A stretch of 64,000 nt of DNA, taken from contig OY969556.1 of NCBI GenBank assembly GCA_963701015.1, forward strand, positions 4,216,001 to 4,280,000, read 5' to 3'. Shown here one piece after another: positions 8,881 to 18,403 of the stretch (positions within the stretch are counted from its first letter, which is position 1; every line of letters starts with the position of its first letter). This DNA is from MFD09286-c1 sp963701015 (GTDB lineage Bacteria; Bacteroidota; Bacteroidia; Bacteroidales; DTGW01). The notes beneath the pieces are model-generated. The model saw only the letters and a program-made list of their open reading frames with translations. It ran no database searches and was not told where the DNA came from. Made by a program: the position numbers and the translations under genes.

Positions 8881-11589
8881 ATGAAATTATACAGGGTGCA
8901 TTTTTTAAGAATGTTATTATTAAGTTTTTCCCTTTTTTATTTTGTCAATTCATTTTCAAAACCGGAAGATAACATAAAAATAACAGGTACATTTAATGAA
9001 AGTTTTGTTGACTTTTTAAATGAAATTGGCAAAGCCAATAATTTGAGTTTCTTCTATCAACCTGAGTGGTTTAGTTCTAAAATAGTAAATAAAACTTATG
9101 ATGGCGCTCCACTTGCTATAATATTAAGTGATTTATTGCACGATTTACCATATAAATTCTATTCCATACAACCTAACATTATTGTATTTCTCCCAAAGGA
9201 TGATGTGTTAAATGTTTTAAGCAAATCGTCATTTCAGACCAACGAAACAGATAACAACATTCAGGTAATTGGCAAACTCGAAGATATAGGAAAGGTTAAA
9301 AGACCTGAAGTGCATGGAACAGTTACTGATGGTAAAACAGGAGAGGCCATAATTGGTGCTACAATATTAGTTCAAAATACTACAATGGGTGGTGCTTCAG
9401 ATGTAAGAGGAAATTATTCAGTTTCACTTTCTCCGGGAGTTTATAACCTTGTAATTTCAAGCATTGGATACGAGCCTAAAACATATGCAATTAAATTGAT
9501 AGGTAATGGTGTTTTAAATGTTGAACTTTTCGATCAATCAATAAAATTAGATGAAGTTATTGTTTCGGCACAAAGAGCGGATAAAAACGTAAAAAGTAAC
9601 CAAATGAGTATAATTGAGCTTGATAAAAAAACTATTAAGCAGCTACCTTCTCTATTTGGCGAAAAAGATGTTATAAAAAGTTTAACCATGATGCCAGGAG
9701 TTAGCTCTGTTGGTGAATTTGGCGCAGGTATTAATGTTCGTGGAGGAAGTAGTGACCAGAACTTATTTTTAATGGAGGGAACGCCAATTTTTAATTCATC
9801 TCACGTTTTTGGTTTAATTTCTGTTGTTAATCCTGACGATGTTAATAATGTAGCATTATTCAAAGGATATATTCCTCAAAATTATGGTGAACGAGTTTCA
9901 TCAGTTATGGATATTCAGTTAAAAGAAGGAAATTTTAAAAAAGTTCATGCCAGTGGTGGAATAGGTTTATTAGATAGCAGGTTAATGGTTGAAAGTCCTA
10001 TTGTTGAAGATAAAGCATCTATTATAATAAGTGCCCGATCAAGCTATTCCGATTGGTTATTACGACAAATGCCTGATATTGATTTGCGTAATAGTTCAGC
10101 AGGATTTTATGATTTTAGCAGCACTATTAGTATTATTGCTAATACCAAAAATAAAATCACAATATTCGGTTACGCCAGTAGTGATAATTTTAAATATTCC
10201 AATCAGTTAAGATATGGTTATACAAATTATCTTGGAAGTGTTGCATGGGATCATAAATACAATAATAATTTCAACTCAAAAATTACATTGGCTACAAGCA
10301 ATTATTCAATAAATAAGGATAATATTGATAATGTTGGATCGAAAAATCAGGAAAACAGGGTAAATACAGGAATAAATTACAACAGTGTTAAAATTGACTT
10401 TAATAATAGTGAAATAACAGCAAATACCATAAATTTCGGAACTCAACTTATTTATTATTCCAATAATCCCGGAGTACTTACACCTATTGATTCATCAACC
10501 ATTTTACCATCAAAAGTAAATCGGGAACAAGCAGTTGAAGCGGCTTTATTTTTAGGTGATAAATATGATATTACTGAAAATATAAGCATTCAGGGAGGTT
10601 TAAGATTTTCAGCATATTCATACCTGGGGGCAAACCAAATTAACAAATATCAACCAGGTGTAGCATTATCAGTTAATTCTATAATCGATACATTAAATTA
10701 TGGTTCTGGAAAACCAATAAAATCATATTTAAATATTGAACCAAGAATTGCATTGAAATTTTTACTTACCCAAACCAATTCTATTAAATTAAGTTATAAC
10801 CGTAATGTTCAATATTTAAATCTGGTAAGTTATACTTCCATACCTTCACCTGATGATGTTTGGAAACTTAGCAGCCCATTTATTCAACCTATTAAATGTG
10901 ACCAGGTTGCTTTAGGCTATTTTCAGAATTTTGATAATAATAATTATGAAACTTCCATAGAATGTTATTATAAAAAATTATCGAATTTAATAGACTATAA
11001 AAATGGAGTTTCAATTAGTATGAACAATTTGCTTGAAACTGGTCTTACAAATGCCAATGGAACAAATTATGGTGTTGAGATTTTGGTGAAGAAAAATAAA
11101 GGACAGATTGATGGATGGATCAGTTATACATATTCACGATCGCTTAAGCAAACCTACAGTAGTTTTACTGAGGATCAAATAAACGGCAATAAAGTTTATT
11201 CATCATCCTACGACAGGCCAAATGATTTGGTAATTATGGGAACATATCATTATAATAAAAGAATTAGGTTGTCATTTAATTATAATTATTCAACAGGCCG
11301 ACCGGTCACCTTACCTGAACAAATTTTTTCGTTGGATGGACAGAATTATGTGCAATATTCCAACAGAAATAAATATCGTTTGCCAGACTATAAGCGGTTA
11401 GACCTATCCCTTAGTATAGATGAAACACTTTATCATAAGCGTAAGTGGAAAGGAAGCTGGACCGTTTCAGTTATAAATGTCCTAAGTAATCAGAATATTT
11501 ATTCTGTAATATATAATTCATCGGGACTATCTAAATTACTCATTATTAATCAGCCATTGCCTACATTAACTTATAATTTTATTTTCTAA
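8881..11589 (+). CDS. TonB-dependent outer membrane receptor with STN-like domain
   Basis: This 902-residue receptor has a signal peptide, then a secretin/STN-like region at about residues 30-110, a carboxypeptidase-regulatory-like beta-sandwich near 145-230 (VHGTVTDGKTGEAIIGA), a plug domain (MMPGVSSVGEFGAGINVRGG) and a C-terminal 22-strand-type barrel ending in Phe (LTYNFIF). It imports an unknown ligand with TonB energy. ATG 8881 gives a clean signal peptide; a TTG at 8866 is in frame. It is followed after one base by a DUF4249 lipoprotein gene, a common partner. The STN-like domain could signal to a FecR protein, but none is adjacent. Confidence 0.92.
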   Translation: MKLYRVHFLRMLLLSFSLFYFVNSFSKPEDNIKITGTFNESFVDFLNEIGKANNLSFFYQPEWFSSKIVNKTYDGAPLAIILSDLLHDLPYKFYSIQPNIIVFLPKDDVLNVLSKSSFQTNETDNNIQVIGKLEDIGKVKRPEVHGTVTDGKTGEAIIGATILVQNTTMGGASDVRGNYSVSLSPGVYNLVISSIGYEPKTYAIKLIGNGVLNVELFDQSIKLDEVIVSAQRADKNVKSNQMSIIELDKKTIKQLPSLFGEKDVIKSLTMMPGVSSVGEFGAGINVRGGSSDQNLFLMEGTPIFNSSHVFGLISVVNPDDVNNVALFKGYIPQNYGERVSSVMDIQLKEGNFKKVHASGGIGLLDSRLMVESPIVEDKASIIISARSSYSDWLLRQMPDIDLRNSSAGFYDFSSTISIIANTKNKITIFGYASSDNFKYSNQLRYGYTNYLGSVAWDHKYNNNFNSKITLATSNYSINKDNIDNVGSKNQENRVNTGINYNSVKIDFNNSEITANTINFGTQLIYYSNNPGVLTPIDSSTILPSKVNREQAVEAALFLGDKYDITENISIQGGLRFSAYSYLGANQINKYQPGVALSVNSIIDTLNYGSGKPIKSYLNIEPRIALKFLLTQTNSIKLSYNRNVQYLNLVSYTSIPSPDDVWKLSSPFIQPIKCDQVALGYFQNFDNNNYETSIECYYKKLSNLIDYKNGVSISMNNLLETGLTNANGTNYGVEILVKKNKGQIDGWISYTYSRSLKQTYSSFTEDQINGNKVYSSSYDRPNDLVIMGTYHYNKRIRLSFNYNYSTGRPVTLPEQIFSLDGQNYVQYSNRNKYRLPDYKRLDLSLSIDETLYHKRKWKGSWTVSVINVLSNQNIYSVIYNSSGLSKLLIINQPLPTLTYNFIF

Positions 11590-11590
11590 C

Positions 11591-12727
11591 ATGAAATCAC
11601 TTATTATATATTGTGCAATATTTATAATTTTCATTCAGGCCTGCAAAAAACCGTATGACGACCCACCTGTACAAAGTGGAATTTCAAATTTGGTTGTTGA
11701 TTGTACTATAACAAATGATCCTCCACCCTATACATTATCGCTAACAAAATCAGTGGGATATAATTCAACTACTTATCCTCCTAGGGTTCCAAATGCTAAA
11801 ATTTATATCGAAGATGATTTAGGTAATTTAGAAAATGTTATAGAATCACCTGCGGGATCAGGAAATTATTTAACATCGGCAACCGGAATGCGAGGTGAAA
11901 TTGGTAGAAGTTATAAATTATTTATTGCACTTACGACGACTAAAGGCGTTGTTACCAGCAAATATGAATCAGGTTGGGAACGGTTAAATGAGTCACCGGT
12001 TGTTGATTCGATATACGCTCAAACAGGTCAGGTTGAGTCATTATTGGAAGAATCTGACGGTTCATATTTAACAAACACTATCTATGGACTTAATGTATTT
12101 GTAAATGCTACTCCACCAAAAAACCAAGATTACTACTATAAATTTAAATCGTCATTTAGGCAGCAATTTAATCAAAATTTCTATACAGGTTCTACAGGAA
12201 GATATTCTCAACCTGCTAATCCACCAACGGTATTGTATGGTTGGAGTACAAGCATTTCAACTCCTGCAAAAAATCTGAAATCAGGTGCAGTAAGTCCTTA
12301 TATTCCTATTAATAGCTTTTACGCAGGATTTATACCTCAATTCGTTTCTTCAGTAAGCGATTCATTTGTTGATGCACCAACTTCAGCCGGAGCAGTTACT
12401 ACGATAGATATTTATTCAGTTTCTAAAATTATATATCAAATATATACTGAAGAAAATAGCCAAACTGCTCCTGATAATACTTTATTTGATCCAACACCAA
12501 CACAGCTTGAAACAAATATTAAATGTACAAGTGATTCTGGTCAAAATGTACTAGGATATTTTAGCGCAGCTTCAGTAAAACATAATTATCATTTCTTTTT
12601 ATGGGTAAAAGGAGAGAAAAATATTGGTTCTTTTAATATTGATACAATTCCTGCTAATATTCCATCTTTTGGAGTTGATTCAACTGGTGTTCCATATTTT
12701 TGGGTTAACTCTTATGGAATGAATTAA
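11591..12727 (+). CDS. DUF4249-family lipoprotein
   Basis: This 378-residue secreted lipoprotein has a signal peptide ending in a lipobox (FIQAC) and matches the DUF4249 family pattern in its N-terminal beta-sandwich (LVVDCTITNDPPPYTLSLTKS). Such proteins are known mainly as partners encoded next to TonB-dependent receptors in Bacteroidota; their molecular role is not established. Spacing to the receptor gene is one base, and its stop codon overlaps the next ATG (TAATG), so the genes are almost certainly translated from one mRNA. Confidence 0.85.
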   Translation: MKSLIIYCAIFIIFIQACKKPYDDPPVQSGISNLVVDCTITNDPPPYTLSLTKSVGYNSTTYPPRVPNAKIYIEDDLGNLENVIESPAGSGNYLTSATGMRGEIGRSYKLFIALTTTKGVVTSKYESGWERLNESPVVDSIYAQTGQVESLLEESDGSYLTNTIYGLNVFVNATPPKNQDYYYKFKSSFRQQFNQNFYTGSTGRYSQPANPPTVLYGWSTSISTPAKNLKSGAVSPYIPINSFYAGFIPQFVSSVSDSFVDAPTSAGAVTTIDIYSVSKIIYQIYTEENSQTAPDNTLFDPTPTQLETNIKCTSDSGQNVLGYFSAASVKHNYHFFLWVKGEKNIGSFNIDTIPANIPSFGVDSTGVPYFWVNSYGMN

Positions 12728-15099
12728 TGAAAAGACAAAACAAATATTATTTAAAAGTTTATTACATGAAAACCATTAAAAATGGAGTTTCAATTTTGCT
12801 GTTTCTTTTATTAAGCAGCACAATAATTGCAGCGAATAAAAAATATAGCAATAGTGATCCTGTTGAATGCTTTTATACCAACATGCAAAAAGTTTATTTG
12901 CAGTTAAATAAAGATGTTTATGCTACAGGTGAAGATGTCTTGTTTAATGGCTTTTTAGTAAATTCAGCCAATGTTCCCGATACCTTATGCAAATTATTAT
13001 ATATTGAGTTGGCAAATTCAAGTAATCAAAAAATAATGGGTTTCTCTGTAAATCTTTTTAATGGAGAAGGAAATAGCTATTTTACATTACCCGATACATT
13101 AACTACAGGTTATTATTTTATAAAGGCATTTACAAATAATATGCGAAATTTTGACCACGATTTCAATTTTAGTACCAAAATATTAATTGCAAACCAAGCT
13201 GATGACAGACTTGAGAAATTAGTAACAGATAATTATTATAATATTGACTCATCCAAAATTATATTTTATACACAAAATGAAAATTTAATTAGTGGTATAG
13301 ACAATAATATAGTTTTAAAGATCACTGATTTCAACGAAGATTGGGATAAACAAACTATCAATATTGTGAACGATTCAGATAAAATTGTTGAAACTTTGAT
13401 TCCTAATAATAAAGGGATATGTTCTTTTAGTCTGATTCCGGATAAAAAATCAAAATATTGGGCTTTTTGGCATAAAAATAAATATGAATTACCAAAGCAA
13501 GTTGCTGATGGATATATTATTCAAACAGAACAAATTGCAAGTAATATTAATGTAAATATTCTTTCAAATTCACATGAAATGTCAAATATGCTTAAATTCA
13601 AGGCATATAATAATGGGAAGAATATTTTCGAAAAAGACTTTACATTATCAAATGGGTTTGCAACATTTTCAATTCCTTCTGAAAAGCAAAAAAAAGGGTT
13701 TACAATATTTGCACTATTAAATTCAAATAATGAATTATTATGTAAAAGTGCTATATATTCACCTGTTGACTCATCACAAGTTAAAATATCAAGTGATAAG
13801 GCATCATATTCAACCAGGGAAAAAGTCAAAATATCAATTGATTTACAAAATAAAAACCTGATTAATGACGGTTTATCTTTATCAATTAACATATCGCAAA
13901 AAGGCATTCATGGTGCAAAATGTTATACCAGTTCTTTAAAAAACTATTTGAATCTTAAATCAAATTTAGGTAAAACAAGTTCCCGTTTAATTGAATCCGA
14001 TTCAGTTACAGAACAACAAATTAATAATATTTTACCGGTTTTTGATTTTCCAAAAACAATTTCACCTATATGCCAATATTTACATGAAAACAGGGGTTGT
14101 ATTTTATCAGGTTTTGTTGATACAAAAGATGGCAAAACTGTTGCAAATGTTCCTGTATATTTGTCGGTAGCAGACTCATTTGCCAGTTTTAAATATTGTT
14201 ATACCGATACTTCAGGTAGATTTTTCTTCAGATTGAATAGATTTTATGATAACAAAAATCTAATATTTCAGTCTAAATCTAATAATGTTAGTGAAGTTTT
14301 GAAAATTGATATTGAAGATAAATATAATGGAGAGCCTATAAAAAATACTGGATTTGTTTATATTCCTGAAGATTTAAGAAATTATTTAAAATCGACTCAA
14401 AATATTGCTTTAACAAATAAAATTTTTAAGCCCGGGTTATTGAGTCTTATTTCAGGGCATATGATTGATGAAAAAATGTATAATCATAATTTTTTTGGAA
14501 TTACAGATGTTACAATATACTTAGAAGATTATGACGAACTGGAAGACTTTAAAGAAGTTGTCAGAAATATTTTACCCGGAGTATATTATAATCGTTCCGA
14601 AAATAAAGTTAGAGTAATTGATCGTGGAACCCAAACGCTTTGGCCTAATGAAGCCTTGGTATTATTAAATAATATTCCATTCCCCGACCCGGCCTTTGTT
14701 GCTAAACTAGGTACAAAACAAATTAAAAAAATTGATTTAAAGAAAAACCACGTTATATATGGTAATGTTGATTTATATGGAATATTATCCATTACTACGA
14801 ATCAAAAAAATGTTTATGCATTAAACCCTGCCTATGCAAATATTACAATTCCAAATATTGTACGTAATGTTCAGGTTCAATTACAAGGTCCAGATTATTC
14901 AAATTTAACAACACCAAAATCTGTACCTGATTTAAGACAGACACTTTACTGGAATCCTGAACTAAAATTGGATGATAATGGAAAAGCTACAATAGAATTT
15001 TATACTTCAGATTTGAAAGGGAATTACACTATTGAAGTGGATGGAATTTCATCGAAAGGAGATATAATTTATTCAAATTCATCAATTGACGTTAAATAA
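12727..15099 (+). CDS. Large secreted MG2/macroglobulin-like protein
   Basis: This 790-residue exported protein has an early domain (QKVYLQLNKDVYATGEDVLF) resembling the MG2 domain of alpha-2-macroglobulins. A carboxypeptidase-regulatory-like segment lies near 455-530, and a plug-like stretch and a beta-domain (LYWNPELKLDDNGKATIEF) follow at the end. No thioester motif is visible. Such proteins commonly accompany TonB receptors in Bacteroidota, with unknown function. Translation may start at 12727, overlapping the upstream stop, or at ATG 12766, which gives the more regular signal peptide MKTIKNGVS. It is the third gene of the receptor operon. Confidence 0.75.
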   Translation: MKRQNKYYLKVYYMKTIKNGVSILLFLLLSSTIIAANKKYSNSDPVECFYTNMQKVYLQLNKDVYATGEDVLFNGFLVNSANVPDTLCKLLYIELANSSNQKIMGFSVNLFNGEGNSYFTLPDTLTTGYYFIKAFTNNMRNFDHDFNFSTKILIANQADDRLEKLVTDNYYNIDSSKIIFYTQNENLISGIDNNIVLKITDFNEDWDKQTINIVNDSDKIVETLIPNNKGICSFSLIPDKKSKYWAFWHKNKYELPKQVADGYIIQTEQIASNINVNILSNSHEMSNMLKFKAYNNGKNIFEKDFTLSNGFATFSIPSEKQKKGFTIFALLNSNNELLCKSAIYSPVDSSQVKISSDKASYSTREKVKISIDLQNKNLINDGLSLSINISQKGIHGAKCYTSSLKNYLNLKSNLGKTSSRLIESDSVTEQQINNILPVFDFPKTISPICQYLHENRGCILSGFVDTKDGKTVANVPVYLSVADSFASFKYCYTDTSGRFFFRLNRFYDNKNLIFQSKSNNVSEVLKIDIEDKYNGEPIKNTGFVYIPEDLRNYLKSTQNIALTNKIFKPGLLSLISGHMIDEKMYNHNFFGITDVTIYLEDYDELEDFKEVVRNILPGVYYNRSENKVRVIDRGTQTLWPNEALVLLNNIPFPDPAFVAKLGTKQIKKIDLKKNHVIYGNVDLYGILSITTNQKNVYALNPAYANITIPNIVRNVQVQLQGPDYSNLTTPKSVPDLRQTLYWNPELKLDDNGKATIEFYTSDLKGNYTIEVDGISSKGDIIYSNSSIDVK

Positions 15100-15114
15100 C
15101 TAATAAAATATTTT

Positions 15115-15801
15115 ATGAGACAATTAATTCTCATCCTTATAATTTGTACTGCCTTTACTTATGCGCAAGCACTATCGCAATGTCATTGCAATTATTATCC
15201 TGTTAGCGAAGAAGTATTGGAAGATAAAATTACAGGTATTACTCTTAGTGATGAAAATTTGAAATTACCTGAAGGTGAAATTTATAATCAATGGAGCCGG
15301 GGTGATATATTATTAAATAATGGTGAAAAAATTACCAATAGAATAATGAGATACGATGGCATTGGCGATCAATTAATTGTAAGTTCAGTATCGGAAAACG
15401 TAAAATTAGCAGTTGAAAAAAGCACTATTACAGGTTTTGATATTTTGAAATTCAATACAGACAGCGTACTTCATTATAAAAAGTTATCTTTTCAGGCAAT
15501 ATTTTCAAATGATTATGAAGACGGTTATGCACAAGTATTAGTATCGGGTAAAACTTCACTTTATGCTTCAAGACGATTACAGCATGTAGGAGCAACCAAT
15601 CAACTTGAAAAATATTATAGTTATATTATTGTTAAAGAAGATGGAACTACAATTCATTTTCTGATTTATTCCAGAAGGTATATTGCAAGCCTTTTTCCTG
15701 AAAAGAAAGGTATTTTTAAACCGCAGCTACGTAAACAGCGAAATAGAATTAAAAACGAGGACCAATTAATAAAAGCAATTAAATTGTATAATACACTTTA
15801 A
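15115..15801 (+). CDS. Secreted protein of unknown function, last gene of the receptor operon
   Basis: I do not recognise a family. The 228 residues begin with a signal peptide (MRQLILILIICTAFTYAQA) followed by a CHCNYY motif at the mature N-terminus. The rest looks beta-rich (DILLNNGEKITNRIMRYDG), with a basic C-terminus (KPQLRKQRNRIK). It follows the MG2-like gene by 15 bases on the same strand, so it probably works with the TonB receptor group in the periplasm or at the cell surface. Confidence 0.6.
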   Translation: MRQLILILIICTAFTYAQALSQCHCNYYPVSEEVLEDKITGITLSDENLKLPEGEIYNQWSRGDILLNNGEKITNRIMRYDGIGDQLIVSSVSENVKLAVEKSTITGFDILKFNTDSVLHYKKLSFQAIFSNDYEDGYAQVLVSGKTSLYASRRLQHVGATNQLEKYYSYIIVKEDGTTIHFLIYSRRYIASLFPEKKGIFKPQLRKQRNRIKNEDQLIKAIKLYNTL

Positions 15802-15849
15802 TTTTTTAGTTAATTGTGAAATAACTACAAGAATGATTTTTTACTAAGC

Positions 15850-15879
15850 AAAAAAAATACCGCTAAAAATATAGCGGTA
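15850..15879 (-). terminator. Intrinsic terminator of the Cys/Gly peptide gene
   Basis: A perfect 8-bp stem (TACCGCTA/TAGCGGTA, 15858-15865 with 15872-15879) is followed on the minus strand by eight T residues (15857-15850). It starts 17 bases after the stop codon of the 24-residue ORF. On the plus strand no good T-run follows, so it serves the minus strand mainly. Confidence 0.8.
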
Positions 15880-15896
15880 CTTTAAATTTTTAAATA

Positions 15897-15971
15897 TTAC
15901 TGCGATCCACCGCAACCACAGCCACTGCCGCAACCACAGCCATCGCCATCAAAAACGACTTTATTCTGCAT
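15897..15971 (-). CDS. 24-residue Cys/Gly-rich peptide
   Basis: This is a small gene with strong signals. The product is 24 residues: a short N-terminal part (MQNKVVFDGD), then a GCGCGSGCGCGG core with Cys at 12, 14, 18 and 20, and an SQ end. It has no signal peptide or hydrophobic segment. Upstream lies AGAAAGGAG at 15979-15987, a nine-base match to the expected 16S rRNA 3' end, seven bases before the ATG; other genes here show nothing comparable. A TAACTTTG -7 box and an intrinsic terminator bracket the ORF. The two C-G-C pairs suggest metal or Fe-S binding, or a modified peptide; this is inference. No maturation enzyme or transporter gene lies beside it. Confidence 0.7.
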   Translation of the reverse strand: MQNKVVFDGDGCGCGSGCGCGGSQ

Positions 15972-15978
15972 TGTTTTA

Positions 15979-15987
15979 CTCCTTTCT
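15979..15987 (-). promoter_or_regulatory. Extended Shine-Dalgarno of the Cys/Gly peptide gene
   Basis: The minus strand reads AGAAAGGAG, complementary over nine bases to the usual Bacteroidota anti-SD (CUCCUUUCU), with a seven-base spacer to ATG. Such a match is rare in this phylum and fixes the start codon. Confidence 0.8.
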
Positions 15988-16003
15988 TTAAGAATTTATT
16001 TAG

Positions 16004-16011
16004 CAAAGTTA
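16004..16011 (-). promoter_or_regulatory. -7 promoter box of the Cys/Gly peptide gene
   Basis: The minus strand reads TAACTTTG, a full TAnnTTTG match. It would start an mRNA near 15998 with a leader of about 27 bases that contains the Shine-Dalgarno. No -33 TTG is seen at the right distance. Confidence 0.5.
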
Positions 16012-16111
16012 CTTTATAACTATAGTAATATTAAATTGCCACTGTCTAAATTAATTCTAAATAGTTGAGTTTGAAAATTGGGAAATATATAAGTTACCAC
16101 TTAATATAAAA

Positions 16112-16142
16112 AAAGTACAATTGATTTTTCCAATTGTACTTT
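16112..16142 (-). terminator. Terminator of the zinc-ribbon operon
   Basis: A 12-bp perfect stem (16112-16123 with 16131-16142, seven-base loop) lies 53 bases after the stop of the zinc-ribbon gene and ends in an A/T-rich run. It separates that operon from the Cys/Gly peptide gene. Confidence 0.7.
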
Positions 16143-16194
16143 CACATGCTGATTCGAATTAAAAACTTAATTAATATAAGTCCAATTCTAAAAT

Positions 16195-16962
16195 TTAAGC
16201 TTCTTCAATAAAACCATTATCGACCAATATTCGACCACAATATTCACAAACAATAATTTTTTTACGTGAACGAATTTCAAGTTGGCGTTGTGGTGGAATT
16301 TTATTAAAACAACCACCGCAGGCATCGCGTTCAACTTTAACTACGGCTAAACCATTACGGGCATTACTCCTGATTCGTTTATAAGCAGCAATAAGCCTGG
16401 CTTCAATAATTGATTCGAATTCTTTCGATTTTCTGTTTAATGTTTCTTCTTCCTTTTGTGTGTCGGCAATAATATCATCAAGTTCTTTTTTCTTATTTTT
16501 AAGATCGGCTAACCTTTCATTATAATGAGCTTTTGAACTATCCATAACTTCCTTTTTCAACTTTATTTGGGCTGAAAATTCACGGATTCTTTTTTCGCAT
16601 AATTCAATTTCTAAAGTTTGAAATTCAATTTCTTTTGAAAGTGAATCAAACTCACGATTATTTCTAACATTGTCCTGTTGTTCTTTGTATTTTTTAATCA
16701 GCGAATTTGAATTTGTAATTTCATTTTTCTTCGCTGCAACAGCAGTATCAAGGCTTTTTACTTCTTCTTCCAAGTTTTTCATTCGAGTTTCCAAACCTTC
16801 AATTTCGTCTTCCAAGTCCTGAACTTCCAAAGGTAATTCACCTCTGAGGATTTTTATTTTGTCAACTTCTGAATCAATACTTTGTAGTTCGTAAAGTGCT
16901 TTTAGTTTTTCTTCGTTTGAGATTTCAGTTACTTCGGCTACTTTACTTTTGACATTTGCCAT
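16195..16962 (-). CDS. Coiled-coil C4 zinc-ribbon protein (CT398/DUF164-like)
   Basis: This 255-residue cytoplasmic protein has a long coiled coil (about residues 25-180, rich in Glu/Lys heptads) followed by a C-terminal zinc ribbon with two CxxC pairs (DACGGCF and VCEYCGR). This matches the CT398-like family, thought to be a nucleic-acid or protein-binding adaptor. It lies three bases after the Nif3-like gene, a pairing seen in many Bacteroidota. A terminator follows at 16112-16142. Confidence 0.88.
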   Translation of the reverse strand: MANVKSKVAEVTEISNEEKLKALYELQSIDSEVDKIKILRGELPLEVQDLEDEIEGLETRMKNLEEEVKSLDTAVAAKKNEITNSNSLIKKYKEQQDNVRNNREFDSLSKEIEFQTLEIELCEKRIREFSAQIKLKKEVMDSSKAHYNERLADLKNKKKELDDIIADTQKEEETLNRKSKEFESIIEARLIAAYKRIRSNARNGLAVVKVERDACGGCFNKIPPQRQLEIRSRKKIIVCEYCGRILVDNGFIEEA

Positions 16963-16965
16963 AGC

Positions 16966-18060
16966 TTATAAATAATTTATTGGATTTGTATTTAATTTCG
17001 AAAAATGAACCGCAAAGTTAGGAAATTTTTTTATTAGCAAATGATAAAATATTTCTTTTGTAAATTGCTCACTTTCATAATGTCCAATATCGGCAATTAC
17101 AATTTTACCTTCAGCATCAAAAAATTGATGGTATTTAAAGTCAGCTGTAATAAAAAAATCGGCTCCTGAATTTATAGCATCATTTAGCAAACTGCTGCCA
17201 CTTCCGCCGCATACAGCTACCGTTTTTACATGTTTATTTCTTAATTTAGTATATCTAATGCCATTGGCCTTGAAAGTTTCTTTAATTAATTTTAAGAATT
17301 GCATTTCATCCTGTGGAATTGATAATTCGCCAACCATTCCCAAACCAGCATTATTCAACGTATTTTCAAGCGGGTAGATATCATATGCAGGTTCTTCATA
17401 CGGATGTGAATCTTTTAATGCTTTAATTATCCGGGATTGTAAATATTTTGGAAATATTGTTTCAATTCGGGTTTCATTTTCTTCATGAATTTCATTGGGC
17501 TTACCAACAAAAGGCTTTGCATTTTCATTGGCACGAAATGTTCCAATACCATTTGTATTGAAACTACAAAAATCGTAATTTCCAATATTTCCGGCACCGG
17601 CATTCAAAATGGCTTCACGCACTTTGTCAGCAAACTCAATTGGAACATATACTACAAGCTTTTGCAACATTGATTTAATGGGTGAAAGAATTTTGCAATT
17701 GTTCAAATTCAGTTTGTTGCAAATCATTTTGCTTACTCCTTCTGTAACTGAATCGGCATTGGTATGAGCGCTATAAATATTAATATTATTTTGAATAGCT
17801 TTGATAGTACACCTTTCAACCATATTTTTTCCGGTAATGCTTTTTAGACCTGAAAAAATTAAGGGATGATGTGAAACAATCAAATTACAATCCTTTTCTA
17901 TTGCTTCGTTTATAACTTCTTCAGTTATATCAAGGGTAAGCAATATAGCTTTAACATCATTCTCCTTATTTCCAATGCATAAACCTGAATTATCATATGA
18001 TTCCTGAAGTAGGAGAGGAGCGAATTGTTCGAAAATTTCTGTAATATCTTTTACCTTCAT
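16966..18060 (-). CDS. Nif3-like dinuclear metal centre protein
   Basis: This 364-residue member of the NIF3/YqfO family has the metal-site motifs NLIVSHHPLIFSG near residue 60 and ADIGHYESEQF near residue 325. Between the two halves of the NIF3 fold lies an inserted domain at about 130-225, as in the long YqfO type. The family forms hexamers with two metals; it is often called GTP cyclohydrolase 1 type 2, but the cellular role is not settled. It lies between a MerR regulator gene and the zinc-ribbon gene with spacings of 7 and 3 bases. Confidence 0.92.
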   Translation of the reverse strand: MKVKDITEIFEQFAPLLLQESYDNSGLCIGNKENDVKAILLTLDITEEVINEAIEKDCNLIVSHHPLIFSGLKSITGKNMVERCTIKAIQNNINIYSAHTNADSVTEGVSKMICNKLNLNNCKILSPIKSMLQKLVVYVPIEFADKVREAILNAGAGNIGNYDFCSFNTNGIGTFRANENAKPFVGKPNEIHEENETRIETIFPKYLQSRIIKALKDSHPYEEPAYDIYPLENTLNNAGLGMVGELSIPQDEMQFLKLIKETFKANGIRYTKLRNKHVKTVAVCGGSGSSLLNDAINSGADFFITADFKYHQFFDAEGKIVIADIGHYESEQFTKEIFYHLLIKKFPNFAVHFSKLNTNPINYL

Positions 18061-18067
18061 TCAGCAA

Positions 18068-18403
18068 TTAAAGGTTTTCTTTTATTTCAATTAAAATCTC
18101 CCTAATATTCTTGAGTGATTTTACAACTTCAAAATTATTAAGCGTATCATCGTGGTTGTCTTTGAGTTTCTTTTGTGCGCCTTTTAAAGTCATTCCACGT
18201 TCTTTGACAAGATGGAAAATTATATGAAAATTATCGATATCTAATTTGGTAAATAAACGGTTTCCCTTTTTATTCTTTTTCGGCTTTATTACATCAAATT
18301 CCTTTTCCCAAAAACGAATGAGCGAAGTATTAACTCCAAACATTTCAGCAACTTCACCTATGGTATAATAAACCTTCTCAATTTTTTTTTCTTTATAAGG
18401 CAT
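18068..18403 (-). CDS. MerR-family transcriptional regulator
   Basis: This 111-residue regulator has a MerR winged-helix DNA-binding domain (YYTIGEVAEMFGVNTSLIRFWE) filling residues 10-80 and a short C-terminal tail without an effector domain. It lacks the Cys residues of metal-sensing members. It heads the minus-strand series MerR, Nif3-like, zinc ribbon. Its target is unknown; the small single-domain form is common in Bacteroidota. Confidence 0.88.
   Translation of the reverse strand: MPYKEKKIEKVYYTIGEVAEMFGVNTSLIRFWEKEFDVIKPKKNKKGNRLFTKLDIDNFHIIFHLVKERGMTLKGAQKKLKDNHDDTLNNFEVVKSLKNIREILIEIKENL

Noticed and set aside
16141..16170. Possible tRNA T-arm (GATTCGAATT)
   Set aside because: No acceptor or anticodon stem can be built around it; no tRNA was found anywhere in the window.
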